This document shows positions 1 through 7,349 of a stretch of 27,109 nucleotides of DNA, in pieces (position 1 is the first letter of the stretch; every line of letters begins with the position of its first letter). This DNA comes from Verrucomicrobiota bacterium (GTDB lineage: Bacteria; Verrucomicrobiota; Verrucomicrobiia; Limisphaerales; UBA1096). A program made the translations under genes and the position numbers. The stretch is taken from NCBI GenBank assembly GCA_030747575.1, contig JASLKI010000166.1, positions 1 through 27,109 on the forward strand, written 5' to 3'. The notes below the pieces were generated by a model. The model worked only from the letters and a program-made list of their open reading frames with translations. It was not told the origin of the DNA and ran no database searches.

Positions 1-1
1 C

Positions 2-964
2 GGACTCTATCTGTTTGCACTCGTCGGAGGCGCGGTGATTTCCGCTGCCTCTCTGCCGCTCTGGAAACGTTGGTGTGAACATGTCGGACTCATGGACACT
101 CCCGGCTACCGGAAAATTCACGACCATCCTGTACCGCTGGCGGGCGGCCTGGCCGTGGTCACAGGCCTGGTCGCGCCAATCCTCGGAGCCACGACTTGGG
201 CCTGGCTTGGTCCGTTGCCAGAATCATTCGACCACGTCGTTGCCTACGGCTTGGCCAAGCGCGTATGGCAAATCGCCGCCATCCTCGGCGGCGCGGTGGC
301 GATGCTGGCGCTTGGCATCATCGACGACCGGTGCAACCTGTCGGCCAAGTGGAAGTTCGCCGGCCAAGTGCTGATCGCGCTCGCGGTTGCCGCCAGCGGC
401 ATCCGCGTGACGATCTTTGTCGAGAGCCCGCTCTTCAGTTACGCCGTCACTGTGCTATGGATTTTGACCGTCACTAACGCCGTCAATTTTCAAGACAACA
501 TGAACGGCCTGTGCGCCGGACTAGGGCTGGTCGGCGGCTGGTTTTTCGCGTGGCACGCCGGATTGGAGGGGCAGTACCTCGTGGCGTCGCTGGCATTCCT
601 GTTCACCGGTGCGCTGGTTGGTTTCCTGCCGTTCAACTTCCCGCGCGGCGGCGTGTTCCTCGGCGACGGCGGCAGCCACGTCGTCGGTTTCCTGCTCGCC
701 GTGCTGGGGATCCTCCCTGACTTTTACTCGGCCGCCAGCCCTCAAGAGTGGCTCGTCCTTGCGCCGCTGCTCGTGTTAGCCGTGCCGCTGGCCGACTTGG
801 TCTCGGTGATACTCATCCGCCGCCGGCTTGGCCAAGCGGTGTGGGTCGGCGACAACAACCACTTCTCCCACCGCCTCGTCCGCCGTGGCCAGACAAAGCC
901 TCGCGCCGTTCTCATCCTGCTGCTCATCGCAGCCGCAATCGGCGCGGCAACATTTTTGAAGTGA
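2..964 (+). CDS. WecA/MraY-family undecaprenyl-phosphate sugar-1-phosphate transferase (5' truncated by window)
   Basis: This is an integral membrane glycosyltransferase-4 family protein. Such enzymes transfer a GlcNAc-1-phosphate or similar sugar-phosphate from a UDP-sugar to undecaprenyl phosphate at the inner membrane, starting polysaccharide or cell-wall glycan synthesis. The frame is open to the window edge. A GTG at 35 is available, but the upstream codons continue a hydrophobic helix (GLYLFALVGG), so the true start is probably outside the window. Family motifs are visible in order: DTPGYRKIHDHPVPLAGG near the N-terminus, the catalytic Asp/Asn loop NFQDNMNGL, the FLGDGGS loop, and the C-terminal NNHFSHRL (HxxHR-type) motif. 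Multiple hydrophobic segments lie between them. The exact sugar cannot be told from sequence. The gene ends 6 bp from the convergent DUF6807 gene. Two CTTGGCCAAG palindromes lie inside it. Confidence 0.88.
   Translation, partial: GLYLFALVGGAVISAASLPLWKRWCEHVGLMDTPGYRKIHDHPVPLAGGLAVVTGLVAPILGATTWAWLGPLPESFDHVVAYGLAKRVWQIAAILGGAVAMLALGIIDDRCNLSAKWKFAGQVLIALAVAASGIRVTIFVESPLFSYAVTVLWILTVTNAVNFQDNMNGLCAGLGLVGGWFFAWHAGLEGQYLVASLAFLFTGALVGFLPFNFPRGGVFLGDGGSHVVGFLLAVLGILPDFYSAASPQEWLVLAPLLVLAVPLADLVSVILIRRRLGQAVWVGDNNHFSHRLVRRGQTKPRAVLILLLIAAAIGAATFLK
250..259. repeat. CTTGGCCAAG palindrome
   Basis: Exact 10-bp copy inside the WecA-like gene, read as Leu-Ala-Lys. Confidence 0.9.
827..836. repeat. 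CTTGGCCAAG palindrome
   Basis: Exact copy inside the WecA-like gene, read as Leu-Gly-Gln, just before its C-terminal histidine motif. Confidence 0.9.
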
Positions 965-970
965 GCAGTC

Positions 971-2170
971 CTACTCGGCGGCGTACACCTCGACTCGGGG
1001 CGGGTGAGCGTAGTCACGCCATTGGCGCTCGAGCAACTCGGCGTCCGGTTTGCCATCAGTGACAACGAAGCGGTAGCGGGACACGTAATCCTCGCCTGGC
1101 TTGATTTCCCAGTCGCCGGTCTGGGAGGGGGCGAAATTGAAAAACGGCTCGCTCGGGTGAATGCGCATCGGTTGCGGGAAACGGAAGTTGCCCGGGTGGC
1201 ACAACACGCCGATGCCGCCCCATTTGCCGCCGGTCTGTCCGCCGACGTGACACCAGCGTGCCCGTGTCGCGTGACCTTTGATGCGGTCAGCCTCCCCGTT
1301 GGCCGTAAGGTAAAAGCAGTTCTCTTTGCCATCCCAATCGTCGTGGCCACGGAAGCCTAGGCCTCCGTAGCGGTATTGAGGGAACTGGATTTTGCTCCCG
1401 CTGGCGCAACGCTGCACCGACTCCAGTTCAAAGAGGTGATACGCCTGCCCGGTGGCGTACACCTGCATGCGCCAGGTTTCCGTGAGAGCCACCTTTTTGG
1501 GCTTTGCTATGAGGTCGACGAACTGATGGGAACTAGAAAAACCGGCATGTACCGGGCCGCTCCATTGGCTGTGAAGGCCGGTGAACTCGATCGTACCTGT
1601 GCCCTTGCCCATGTTCCAAAAGTCCGGCTTCCGGCCCTCGAAAATCGTGTTTGTCCAAGGGAACCAAATACCGTGATGATGTTTGTGGTTGTGCGGATAG
1701 TCGGCGGTGATGACCGTGCCACTTGGTGTCAAGACCGGGTGAATGTAGCCGCCCCGGCGGTAAATCGGCTCGAGATCGTCGCGGGGCAACCCGCTTTTCT
1801 CAGCCTGATAATGCAGCACGGTTTTGTCGTCGATGGTGATCCGCAACTTGCCGTTTTGCTTGACCAGGCTGGCGACATTGGAATGGGTAGGCTTGGCCGC
1901 CGGGGAGAGTTTGTAAACGGCAGTCTGGAATGCAGCGAGTTTGCCGACGATGAACGAGGCCGAGCCGAGCCCATCCGTCTGGATGGCCACTGCTTTGCCG
2001 CTGGGACCGGTGAGTTGCCAATGCGCTTGGCCGCCGTCGGGCAGAGTAAACGAAACTGGTGTACCGCTGCGATCGTGTTGACCAGCATCGACTCGCAGCA
2101 AGTGGTTGGCGACAACCGCCTGGCCAAGCGGCAAGCCTAGGCCAAGCGCCAAAATAAAACGGAAGGGCAT
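971..2170 (-). CDS. DUF6807 ('PmoA family') exported protein
   Basis: The 399-residue protein begins with a short signal-peptide-like segment (MPFRFILALGLGLPLGQAVVA) and should be exported. The body matches what I recall of the DUF6807 family, historically labelled 'PmoA' although unrelated in function to methane monooxygenase. Family-like features are the HNHKHHHGIWFPW histidine cluster near residue 165, aromatic and glycine-rich beta-strand segments, and a C-terminal GEDYVSRYRFVVTDG segment. Such proteins are common in Planctomycetes and Verrucomicrobia near sugar-catabolic or exported enzymes; no reaction is established. The ATG at 2170 has an AAAAAGG-like purine stretch just upstream. The gene stands downstream of the DUF4399 gene but is separated from it by a strong terminator, so it is probably transcribed on its own. 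A near-palindrome (CCTGGCCAAGCGG) codes for part of the signal peptide. Confidence 0.8.
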   Translation of the reverse strand: MPFRFILALGLGLPLGQAVVANHLLRVDAGQHDRSGTPVSFTLPDGGQAHWQLTGPSGKAVAIQTDGLGSASFIVGKLAAFQTAVYKLSPAAKPTHSNVASLVKQNGKLRITIDDKTVLHYQAEKSGLPRDDLEPIYRRGGYIHPVLTPSGTVITADYPHNHKHHHGIWFPWTNTIFEGRKPDFWNMGKGTGTIEFTGLHSQWSGPVHAGFSSSHQFVDLIAKPKKVALTETWRMQVYATGQAYHLFELESVQRCASGSKIQFPQYRYGGLGFRGHDDWDGKENCFYLTANGEADRIKGHATRARWCHVGGQTGGKWGGIGVLCHPGNFRFPQPMRIHPSEPFFNFAPSQTGDWEIKPGEDYVSRYRFVVTDGKPDAELLERQWRDYAHPPRVEVYAAE

Positions 2171-2211
2171 GACCTTTTTGTGCGCCGGCGAACCGATTAG
2201 GTCAAGCGCAC

Positions 2212-2241
2212 AAAAAAACCCCGGCGCTTGGCCGGGGTTTT
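2212..2241 (-). terminator. Rho-independent terminator after the DUF4399 gene
   Basis: CCCCGGC (2219-2225) pairs with GCCGGGG (2231-2237) around a 5-nt loop. It is flanked by seven A on the left and four T on the right. Read on the minus strand the hairpin is followed by a 7-T run, so it terminates the DUF4399 transcript arriving from 2262. It separates that gene from the DUF6807 gene. Confidence 0.85.
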
Positions 2242-2261
2242 GAAATACTCGTTGTGATGAA

Positions 2262-2696
2262 TCACTTCACCGTGATGGTGATTGTCTTGGAGATCACCGG
2301 CGGGTCGTGTGCCAGATGGATCCAGTCGCCAAGCACGAGTTGGAGCGTGTGCTTGCCGGGCGGCAACTCGAGGGTGACCTCGGTTTGGCCGCCGCCGAAA
2401 TGCCGGATGTTCTCGCTGGCAACGAGTGGTAGATCGAGGTTGGGCAGCTTGTCCACGTCGATCAACAGGTGATGATGGCCGGTGTTTTCCTTGTCGATGG
2501 CGGCTGGGGCGACGCCCATTCCCTTGAGGCCAAACCGGACTGTGAATTTTTTATTCACGGATTTGCCGTCCTTGGGGGAGATGATGTACGCCTTGGCGCC
2601 CTTGGGCGACTTGCGCTTCTCGAGCTTGTCGGCGGCCACCGCTGAAGTGAGCAGGCCACCGAGTACCATTGCCGAAATAAAGAACCTGAGTGACAT
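2262..2696 (-). CDS. DUF4399 domain exported protein
   Basis: This small secreted or periplasmic protein is 144 residues long from the ATG at 2696. A TTG at 2735 would add 13 residues, but the ATG leaves a clean signal peptide (MSLRFFISAMVLGGLLTSAVAA), so I prefer it. The mature part carries the DUF4399 pattern as I know it: a P-K-D-G-x-x-V beta-strand start (ISPKDGKSVNKKFTVRFGLKGMGVAPA), the TGHHHLLID histidine motif, and a closing PPGKHTLQLVLGDWIHLAHDPPVISKTITI segment. The family is of unknown function. The fold suggests an immunoglobulin-like or copper-protein-like beta sandwich, which is inference. It is divergent from the DciA-like gene and closed by its own terminator. Confidence 0.8.
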   Translation of the reverse strand: MSLRFFISAMVLGGLLTSAVAADKLEKRKSPKGAKAYIISPKDGKSVNKKFTVRFGLKGMGVAPAAIDKENTGHHHLLIDVDKLPNLDLPLVASENIRHFGGGQTEVTLELPPGKHTLQLVLGDWIHLAHDPPVISKTITITVK

Positions 2697-2761
2697 AACG
2701 CAGTGGAAGATCGGAAAGAGCCTCCTGTTTTGCAAGCAGAATCGCGGGAATAATTCCTGGG

Positions 2762-2790
2762 TTGACTCCGGCCAATACGAGCCGTTTTAT
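2762..2790 (+). promoter_or_regulatory. Sigma-70-type promoter for the DUF721/DciA-like gene
   Basis: TTGACT (2762-2767) and TTTTAT (2785-2790) are separated by exactly 17 bp. Transcription would begin near 2797, downstream of the possible GTG at 2793 and 11 nt before the ATG at 2808. This favours the ATG. Confidence 0.5.
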
Positions 2791-2807
2791 GGGTGCGGTT
2801 TCGCTGC

Positions 2808-3221
2808 ATGTCCTTCTCCCCATTCCAACGCCGATTCAAGAGCCGCCGGCCGCGCCGCCTTGGCCCGCGCGACCGGATTTTGCGTGAGTGGCGCGGCGTT
2901 GATGTGCGGGCGCTGGAGAAGACGCACGGCAGCAAGTCGTACAGCGCCGGTGCCGTGGTGAAGAACGTTCTCGCTGCACTCCAACTCGACCGACGCCGCG
3001 CCGAGACAGAGGTGGTGAAAGTGTGGAACCAGACGATTGACCCCACCATCACGAGCCACGCGCAGCCGATAAATATCCATCACGGCACACTGTTCGTCTC
3101 CGTGGACTCGAGCGTGTGGCTGGACGAGATCGTGCGCTATCGCCGCCACGAGATCCTGCAGCGCCTGCAGCACGCCATGGGCTGCGAGATGGTCAAAAAA
3201 ATCTCGTACCGAATCGGGTAA
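2808..3221 (+). CDS. DUF721 / DciA-like protein (putative replicative helicase loader)
   Basis: The product is a basic protein of 137 residues. Its C-terminal half has the DUF721 pattern: a Trp-centred VVKVWNQTIDPTITSHAQPINIHHGTLFVSVDSSVWLDEI stretch, then a leucine- and arginine-rich helix (RRHEILQRLQHAMG) and a final VKKISYRIG strand. DUF721 proteins include DciA, the ancestral loader of DnaB in bacteria lacking DnaC or DnaI. A DnaB gene lies at 20274-21728 in this window, and no DnaC-like loader is seen here. The N-terminus (FQRRFKSRRPRRLGPR) is strongly basic. The start at ATG 2808 is chosen over GTG 2793 because the predicted transcription start lies between them. It converges on cobA-hemD with 20 bp between stops and no visible terminator. 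Confidence 0.75.
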   Translation: MSFSPFQRRFKSRRPRRLGPRDRILREWRGVDVRALEKTHGSKSYSAGAVVKNVLAALQLDRRRAETEVVKVWNQTIDPTITSHAQPINIHHGTLFVSVDSSVWLDEIVRYRRHEILQRLQHAMGCEMVKKISYRIG

Positions 3222-3241
3222 GATTCGACCAGAGCCACCAC

Positions 3242-4759
3242 TCACTTTTTGAGCAGCGCGCTCGCGAGGCCGTCGATGGTGTGGGCTTTGGCCTTGACGG
3301 TGGGCTTGAGGCCAAGCTCCTTGAGCGCCTTGGTGGTTTCGGGGCCGATCGATGCAAGCTTGAGACTTGGATTGTCCGCGCAACGCTTGGCCAAGTCGAA
3401 CCGGGCGTCGAAGTTTTTCACCGCTGAGCTGCTCGCGAACGTGATCCAGTCTGCGCCGTTCTCTTCAAACTCCTGCGCCGCTCCATTGCGGTCCGCCGTC
3501 TCGGGCTCGGTTCTGTAAAACGCGATGTCGTCGACGATCGCGCCCTTGTCCTCGAGCAGCCGGGGCAACTCGGGATTCGCCTGCTCGGCGCGGGCGAGCA
3601 GCACCGAGATGTTTTCAATGTTCTGAGTGTCTAGCAACGCCTTGGCCGTGGCCGCCGCGGTGTAAACTTCCGGCATGAGATCGATGTTGAGATGATGCTC
3701 CCTGAGCTTTTTCGCGGTCGCCGGGCCGACGGCGGCGAAGCGGACGCTGCCAAGAGCGCGCACATCACGGAACGCCTTGAAAAAATAGTCGAAGAAATGC
3801 TCCACGCCGTTCGCGCTGGTAAAGATGATCCAGTCGTAACTGCCGATGCCGGTGATGGCCTCGATGAGCGGCTCGTTGCTGCTTGGCGGCATGATTTTGA
3901 TGGTGGGAATCTCGAGCACTTCCGCGCCGAAATCCCTGAGCTGTCCCGACAATTTACCGGCCTCCCTTCGGTTTCGGGTGACCACCACTCGTTGGCCAAA
4001 GAGCGGCCGGTTTTCAAACCAGTTCAGCGTGTCGCGCAGCGTCGACACACTGCCGATGATCGTCACCGCCGGCGCCTTGAAATCGGCCTTGGCCGCCTCG
4101 TCGGCGAGCGTCCCCACCGTGGCGGTGATCGTCTGTTGCCGGCCCATCGTGCCCCAGCGAACCATCGCCGCCGGTGTGTCGGATGGCAGGCCGTTGGCCT
4201 TGAGGGCCGCGGCGATTTTGCCGATCCGCTCGACTCCCATCAGGAACACCTTCGTGCCCGGTTCGCGGGCGATGCGTTCCCAGTCCAGCGCGCTTTCGTC
4301 CTTGTCGGGATCCTCGTGGCCGGTGATGACGGTGAAGCTCGAGCAATGCTCGCGGTGGGTCAGTGGAATGCCGGCGTAACTCGGCGCGGCGATGATGGAC
4401 GAGATGCCTGGCACGACCTCGAAAGGTATGCCGTCCTGTTTCAGTCCGGCCGCCTCCTCGCCGCCCCGTCCAAAAATGTACGGGTCGCCGCCCTTGAGCC
4501 GCACGACCGTTTTGCCGTCCCGGGATTTCTCGGCGAGCAACCGGTTCAACTCCTCCTGCGGGATGGCTTGGTCGCGGGGACGTTTGCCGCCGAAGATGAC
4601 CTCGGCCGCCTCCGGTGCGAGCGCCAGCAACTCGCGGTTGACCAGCGCGTCGTAAATCACCACGTCCGCCCGGCGCAACAACTCGGCACCGCGCATCGTG
4701 AGCAGCCCGGCATCCCCCGGCCCTGCGCCCACAAGATAAACTTTCCCCATCAAACCCAT
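3242..4759 (-). CDS. cobA-hemD: Uroporphyrinogen-III C-methyltransferase fused to uroporphyrinogen-III synthase
   Basis: This 505-residue fusion acts in cytoplasmic tetrapyrrole synthesis. Residues about 5-245 are a SAM-dependent uroporphyrinogen-III methyltransferase (SUMT), shown by VGAGPGDAGLLT at 9-21 and the RLKGGDPYIFGRGGEE motif at 87-102. It makes precorrin-2 for siroheme or cobalamin. Residues about 258-500 are uroporphyrinogen-III synthase (HemD), which closes hydroxymethylbilane into uroporphyrinogen III. Its sequence is weakly conserved, but FTSANGVEHFFDYF, FAAVGPATAKKL and the final ITFASSSAVKNF...LASIGPETTKALKELG are typical. One chain thus makes and then methylates the same intermediate. 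The start could be 4759 or the inner ATG at 4750 (MGKVYLVGAGPGD), which matches most homologs. It is the last gene of the pyrR-pyrB-kinase cluster, 41 bp after the kinase. Confidence 0.92.
   Translation of the reverse strand: MGLMGKVYLVGAGPGDAGLLTMRGAELLRRADVVIYDALVNRELLALAPEAAEVIFGGKRPRDQAIPQEELNRLLAEKSRDGKTVVRLKGGDPYIFGRGGEEAAGLKQDGIPFEVVPGISSIIAAPSYAGIPLTHREHCSSFTVITGHEDPDKDESALDWERIAREPGTKVFLMGVERIGKIAAALKANGLPSDTPAAMVRWGTMGRQQTITATVGTLADEAAKADFKAPAVTIIGSVSTLRDTLNWFENRPLFGQRVVVTRNRREAGKLSGQLRDFGAEVLEIPTIKIMPPSSNEPLIEAITGIGSYDWIIFTSANGVEHFFDYFFKAFRDVRALGSVRFAAVGPATAKKLREHHLNIDLMPEVYTAAATAKALLDTQNIENISVLLARAEQANPELPRLLEDKGAIVDDIAFYRTEPETADRNGAAQEFEENGADWITFASSSAVKNFDARFDLAKRCADNPSLKLASIGPETTKALKELGLKPTVKAKAHTIDGLASALLKK
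3386..3395. repeat. CTTGGCCAAG palindrome
   Basis: Exact copy in the HemD part of cobA-hemD, read as Leu-Ala-Lys. Confidence 0.9.
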
Positions 4760-4800
4760 GTGGCGTCAGCGTTGGTTAAGTTCGGCCCAGCGGCAAGAAA

Positions 4801-5709
4801 TCATTTTTCGAGCGGCACAATCACCTTCAGCGCGCGCGGCCGCAGCGTGATCGTTACCGGCAGCGTGCCGATGAACTCGCCATCGGCCTGGACGCGTGTC
4901 CCGGCCGTGCCGTCGATGGTCAATTCGCTCACGCGGTGATGCACCGCGCCGGGCCAGTCGCCGATTTGGCCCAGTGCCATCGAGGTCACGCCGCGCGACA
5001 CCGAGCCGGGGTTGACGCGTGGGAACACACACAAGTCGAGCCGGCCGTCGTTGAGCTTCGCGTCCGGAAACAGCACGACCGGCCCGCCGAAAAACCGCCC
5101 GTTGCCGACGCACATCCACTCGCCCCGGGCCGAGCCGCCGTCCCACGTGGCGGTCAGCCTCGGCGGCTTGGCCTTGAGCGCAGCGAGAGTGGAAAACAGG
5201 TACGCCAGCGGCCCGATTTTTTTCTTCAGCGCAACACTCACGCCGCCGACTGCGTCGCCGTCCAGCCCTGCGCCGGCCATTTGGACGAAGCAACGCTCCG
5301 CTTGGCCGTCTGCCGTTTGCACCCTAGCCAAGGGGAGATCGACGGCTCGCGCCCGGCCAAGCCGGATCGTCTCCCAGGCGCGCTTGGCGGAGAGCGGGAT
5401 GCCCAGTTCGCGGGCGAACACGTTCATCGTGCCGAGCGGCAGGATGCCGAGTTGCACTTGGCCAAGCCCGTTGCGCTCCTTGGCCAAGCCGTTGACAACC
5501 TCGTTGACCGTGCCGTCGCCGCCGGTGGCGACGATGGTTTTGTAGCCATCACGAATCGCCTGCGCGGCGAGGTCGGTCGCGCTGCCGGGCGCGGTCGTCT
5601 CGAGCAGCGTGCACTCGTCCTGCATTTGGCCAAGCGACTCGCGAAAGCTCCGGGCTTTTTCGCCACGGGCGGCGGGATTGAAAATCAGCGCGATGGACGG
5701 TTGGCTCAT
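4801..5709 (-). CDS. YegS/DgkB-type diacylglycerol/lipid kinase
   Basis: A 302-residue protein of the diacylglycerol-kinase catalytic family. The N-terminal domain has the nucleotide-binding signature: LIFNPAARG at residues 8-16, VATGGDGTVNEVVNGL with GGDGT at 63-67, and LGILPLGTMNVFARELGI. The C-terminal beta-rich domain includes CVGNGRFFGGPVVLFPDAKLNDGRLDLCVF, and ends with IDGTAGTRVQADGEFIGTLPVTI. The likely role is ATP-dependent phosphorylation of diacylglycerol or another lipid at the inner membrane, for lipid recycling or modification; the substrate is not determined by sequence. It begins 22 bp after pyrB and so probably shares its transcript. Three copies or near-copies of the CTTGGCCAAG palindrome occur in its first half, more than in any other gene here. 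Confidence 0.88.
   Translation of the reverse strand: MSQPSIALIFNPAARGEKARSFRESLGQMQDECTLLETTAPGSATDLAAQAIRDGYKTIVATGGDGTVNEVVNGLAKERNGLGQVQLGILPLGTMNVFARELGIPLSAKRAWETIRLGRARAVDLPLARVQTADGQAERCFVQMAGAGLDGDAVGGVSVALKKKIGPLAYLFSTLAALKAKPPRLTATWDGGSARGEWMCVGNGRFFGGPVVLFPDAKLNDGRLDLCVFPRVNPGSVSRGVTSMALGQIGDWPGAVHHRVSELTIDGTAGTRVQADGEFIGTLPVTITLRPRALKVIVPLEK
5457..5466. repeat. CTTGGCCAAG palindrome
   Basis: Exact copy in the lipid kinase, read as Leu-Gly-Gln; 22 bp from the next copy. Confidence 0.9.
5479..5488. repeat. CTTGGCCAAG palindrome
   Basis: Exact copy in the lipid kinase, read as Leu-Ala-Lys, close to the GGDGT motif. A third, 9-of-10 copy lies at 5625-5634. Confidence 0.9.
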
Positions 5710-5731
5710 GGCGGGCGGCTTGGTTGGGGGG

Positions 5732-6673
5732 TTACTCGCTTGGCTCGGGCAGCGTTTTGCCGCCGCTCACGAGAAACATCACCGCCATGCGGACGGCAAG
5801 GCCGTTGGTCACCTGGTCGAGAATGGTCGAGCGCGGGTGGTCGGCGATCTCGCTGTCGATCTCGACGCCGCGGTTGATCGGCCCGGGGTGCATAACGATG
5901 GCGTCCGGCTTGAGCCGGGCGAACCGCTCGTTCGTCAGCCCGAAGAGCGACCTGTACTCGCCGATGCTTGGGAAGGCGGAGAGCCGCTGGCGCTCGTGCT
6001 GGATGCGCAGCAGGTTGACGATGTCGGCGTCAGCGAGGGCGTCGTCGATGTTGTGCGTCACACGGCAGCCCATCTGCTCGAAGATGCGCGGCACGAGTGT
6101 CGGCGGGCCGCAGAGCGTGACGTTCGCGCCGAGCTTGGTAAGCGCCCAGATGTTCGAGCGGGCGACGCGGCTGTAAAGGATGTCGCCGAGAATGGTGACG
6201 TTGAGGCCGTTCACGTCGCCCTTTTTCTCGAACATCGTGAACGTGTCGAGCAATGCCTGCGTGGGGTGTTCGTGCGCGCCGTCGCCGGCGTTGATGACGC
6301 TGCAACCGACCACGCGGGAGAGCAGGTGTGGCGCGCCCTCGGCACTGTGGCGGACTACTATTATGTCGGCACTGAGCGCCTCGAGCGTCTTACCGGTGTC
6401 CCGGAGTGTCTCGCCTTTCTTGAGCGAAGACGACTCGGCGGTGAAGTTGATCACGTCGGCATTAAGCCGCATGGCGGCCAGCTCGAAGCTGATGCGCGTG
6501 CGGGTGGACGGCTCGACGAAAAGGTTGACCACCGTGCGCCCGCGCAGAGCCGGCACTTTCTTGATCGCACGCTCGCCAACCGCCTTGAAGGCGCGCGTGG
6601 TTTCGAGAATGATGCGAATCTCGTCGGCGCTCAGCGACTCGATGTCAAGCAGGTGTTTGCGAGCCCAGTTCAT
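5732..6673 (-). CDS. pyrB: Aspartate carbamoyltransferase, catalytic subunit
   Basis: The enzyme condenses carbamoyl phosphate with L-aspartate, the first committed step of pyrimidine synthesis in the cytoplasm. The 313-residue length is normal for a catalytic chain. The carbamoyl-phosphate loop PSTRTRISFE is at 55-64. The SSSLKKGETL loop, which reaches into the neighbouring subunit's active site, is at 81-90. HPTQALLD, at about 136-143, is the usual family signature. The C-terminal VMHPGPINRGVEID segment is also standard. The start codon overlaps the stop of pyrR as ATGA (6670-6673), so the two are translationally coupled and should share PyrR control. No pyrI or pyrC is visible nearby. Confidence 0.96.
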   Translation of the reverse strand: MNWARKHLLDIESLSADEIRIILETTRAFKAVGERAIKKVPALRGRTVVNLFVEPSTRTRISFELAAMRLNADVINFTAESSSLKKGETLRDTGKTLEALSADIIVVRHSAEGAPHLLSRVVGCSVINAGDGAHEHPTQALLDTFTMFEKKGDVNGLNVTILGDILYSRVARSNIWALTKLGANVTLCGPPTLVPRIFEQMGCRVTHNIDDALADADIVNLLRIQHERQRLSAFPSIGEYRSLFGLTNERFARLKPDAIVMHPGPINRGVEIDSEIADHPRSTILDQVTNGLAVRMAVMFLVSGGKTLPEPSE

Positions 6674-7215
6674 TGGTTGTTGCTTAAGGCCTGCAGCGTG
6701 ACCGAGTCGTTGCCGCCGGTCTCACTCAGCGAAACCTCGATGTGCTCTTCGAGGGCTGTGGGGATGTTTTTGCCGACGAAGTCCGGTTTTATCGGCAGCT
6801 CGCGGTGGCCGCGATCAATCAACACCGCGAGCTGGATGCGCCGCGGCCGGCCGAGGTGATGCACGGCGTCGAGCGCGGCCCGAACGGTGCGTCCGTTGAA
6901 CAGCACGTCGTCGACTAGCACAATCGTTTTGCCATCGACATCGAACGGCACCTCCGTCGACTGCACGCTGACGATGCCGCGTTGGCCGATGTCGTCGCGG
7001 TGCATGCTGACGTCGAGCACGCCGAACGGTGCGTCGTGCCCCCAAATACTGGTGAGCAGCCCGGCCAAGCGCTTGGCCAAGTGAATGCCGCCGCGCTGGA
7101 TGCCGATCAGCCCGACGCTCTTGCTGTCAGCGTTGGCCTCGGCGATCTCGTGCGCGGTGCGCGTGAGGCCGCGCTGGATCGCGTCGGCGTCGAGGAGCAG
7201 TTTTTCGTCAGCCAT
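6670..7215 (-). CDS. pyrR: Bifunctional pyrimidine operon regulator / uracil phosphoribosyltransferase PyrR
   Basis: PyrR binds a hairpin in pyr leader RNA when UMP or UTP is plentiful and so favours transcription termination; it also has uracil phosphoribosyltransferase activity. The 181-residue chain from ATG 7215 shows GLIGIQRGGIHLAKRLA at 35-51, the DISMHRDD-like segment LDVSMHRDDIG, and the PRPP-binding motif TIVLVDDVLFNGRTVRAAL at 97-115. A GTG at 7233 would extend the frame, but it abuts the T-run of the leader terminator and would leave translation starting inside the attenuator, so I reject it. No clear Shine-Dalgarno precedes ATG 7215. It overlaps pyrB by 4 bp. Confidence 0.95.
   Translation of the reverse strand: MADEKLLLDADAIQRGLTRTAHEIAEANADSKSVGLIGIQRGGIHLAKRLAGLLTSIWGHDAPFGVLDVSMHRDDIGQRGIVSVQSTEVPFDVDGKTIVLVDDVLFNGRTVRAALDAVHHLGRPRRIQLAVLIDRGHRELPIKPDFVGKNIPTALEEHIEVSLSETGGNDSVTLQALSNNQ
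7072..7081. repeat. CTTGGCCAAG palindrome
   Basis: Exact copy in pyrR, read as Leu-Ala-Lys. A half-copy (CGGCCAAGC) lies directly alongside, 12 bp centre to centre. Confidence 0.9.
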
Positions 7216-7233
7216 GGCGGTGGGTGCGGGCAC

Positions 7234-7267
7234 AAAAAAACGAACCTGCGCCGTGCGCGCTGATTCG
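7234..7267 (-). terminator. Leader attenuator terminator of pyrR-pyrB
   Basis: On the minus strand CGAATCAGCGC (7267-7257) pairs with GCGCAGGTTCG (7251-7241). There are eleven positions with one A/A mismatch and one G-U pair, around the 5-nt loop GCACG, and seven T follow (7240-7234). This is a strong intrinsic terminator 18 bp before the pyrR start, the place expected for a PyrR-controlled attenuator. Confidence 0.88.
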
Positions 7268-7308
7268 CTTCGTACAAGATTGTCTCGTCAGTTTTCGCAT
7301 GTCCCTTG

Positions 7309-7326
7309 GCGACCTCGCGGGATCGC
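7309..7326 (-). promoter_or_regulatory. PyrR-binding loop (anti-antiterminator hairpin)
   Basis: The minus-strand RNA reads GCGAUCCCGCGAGGUCGC. It folds as a G-C, C-G, G-C, A-U stem, a bulged U, two C-G pairs, and a CGCGA loop. From memory the PyrR recognition consensus is ARUCCNGNGAGGYU. This site matches all conserved positions except the outermost A-U pair, replaced by a compensating G-C pair. It lies about 40 nt upstream of the leader terminator. The intervening antiterminator pairing could not be resolved by eye. Confidence 0.8.
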
Positions 7327-7349
7327 TTTAAAGGAAACGTGGCGGCGGG

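Noticed and set aside
7216..7233. GTG start of PyrR at 7233
   Set aside because: It directly abuts the T-run of the attenuator terminator, and homology begins at MADEKL (7215).
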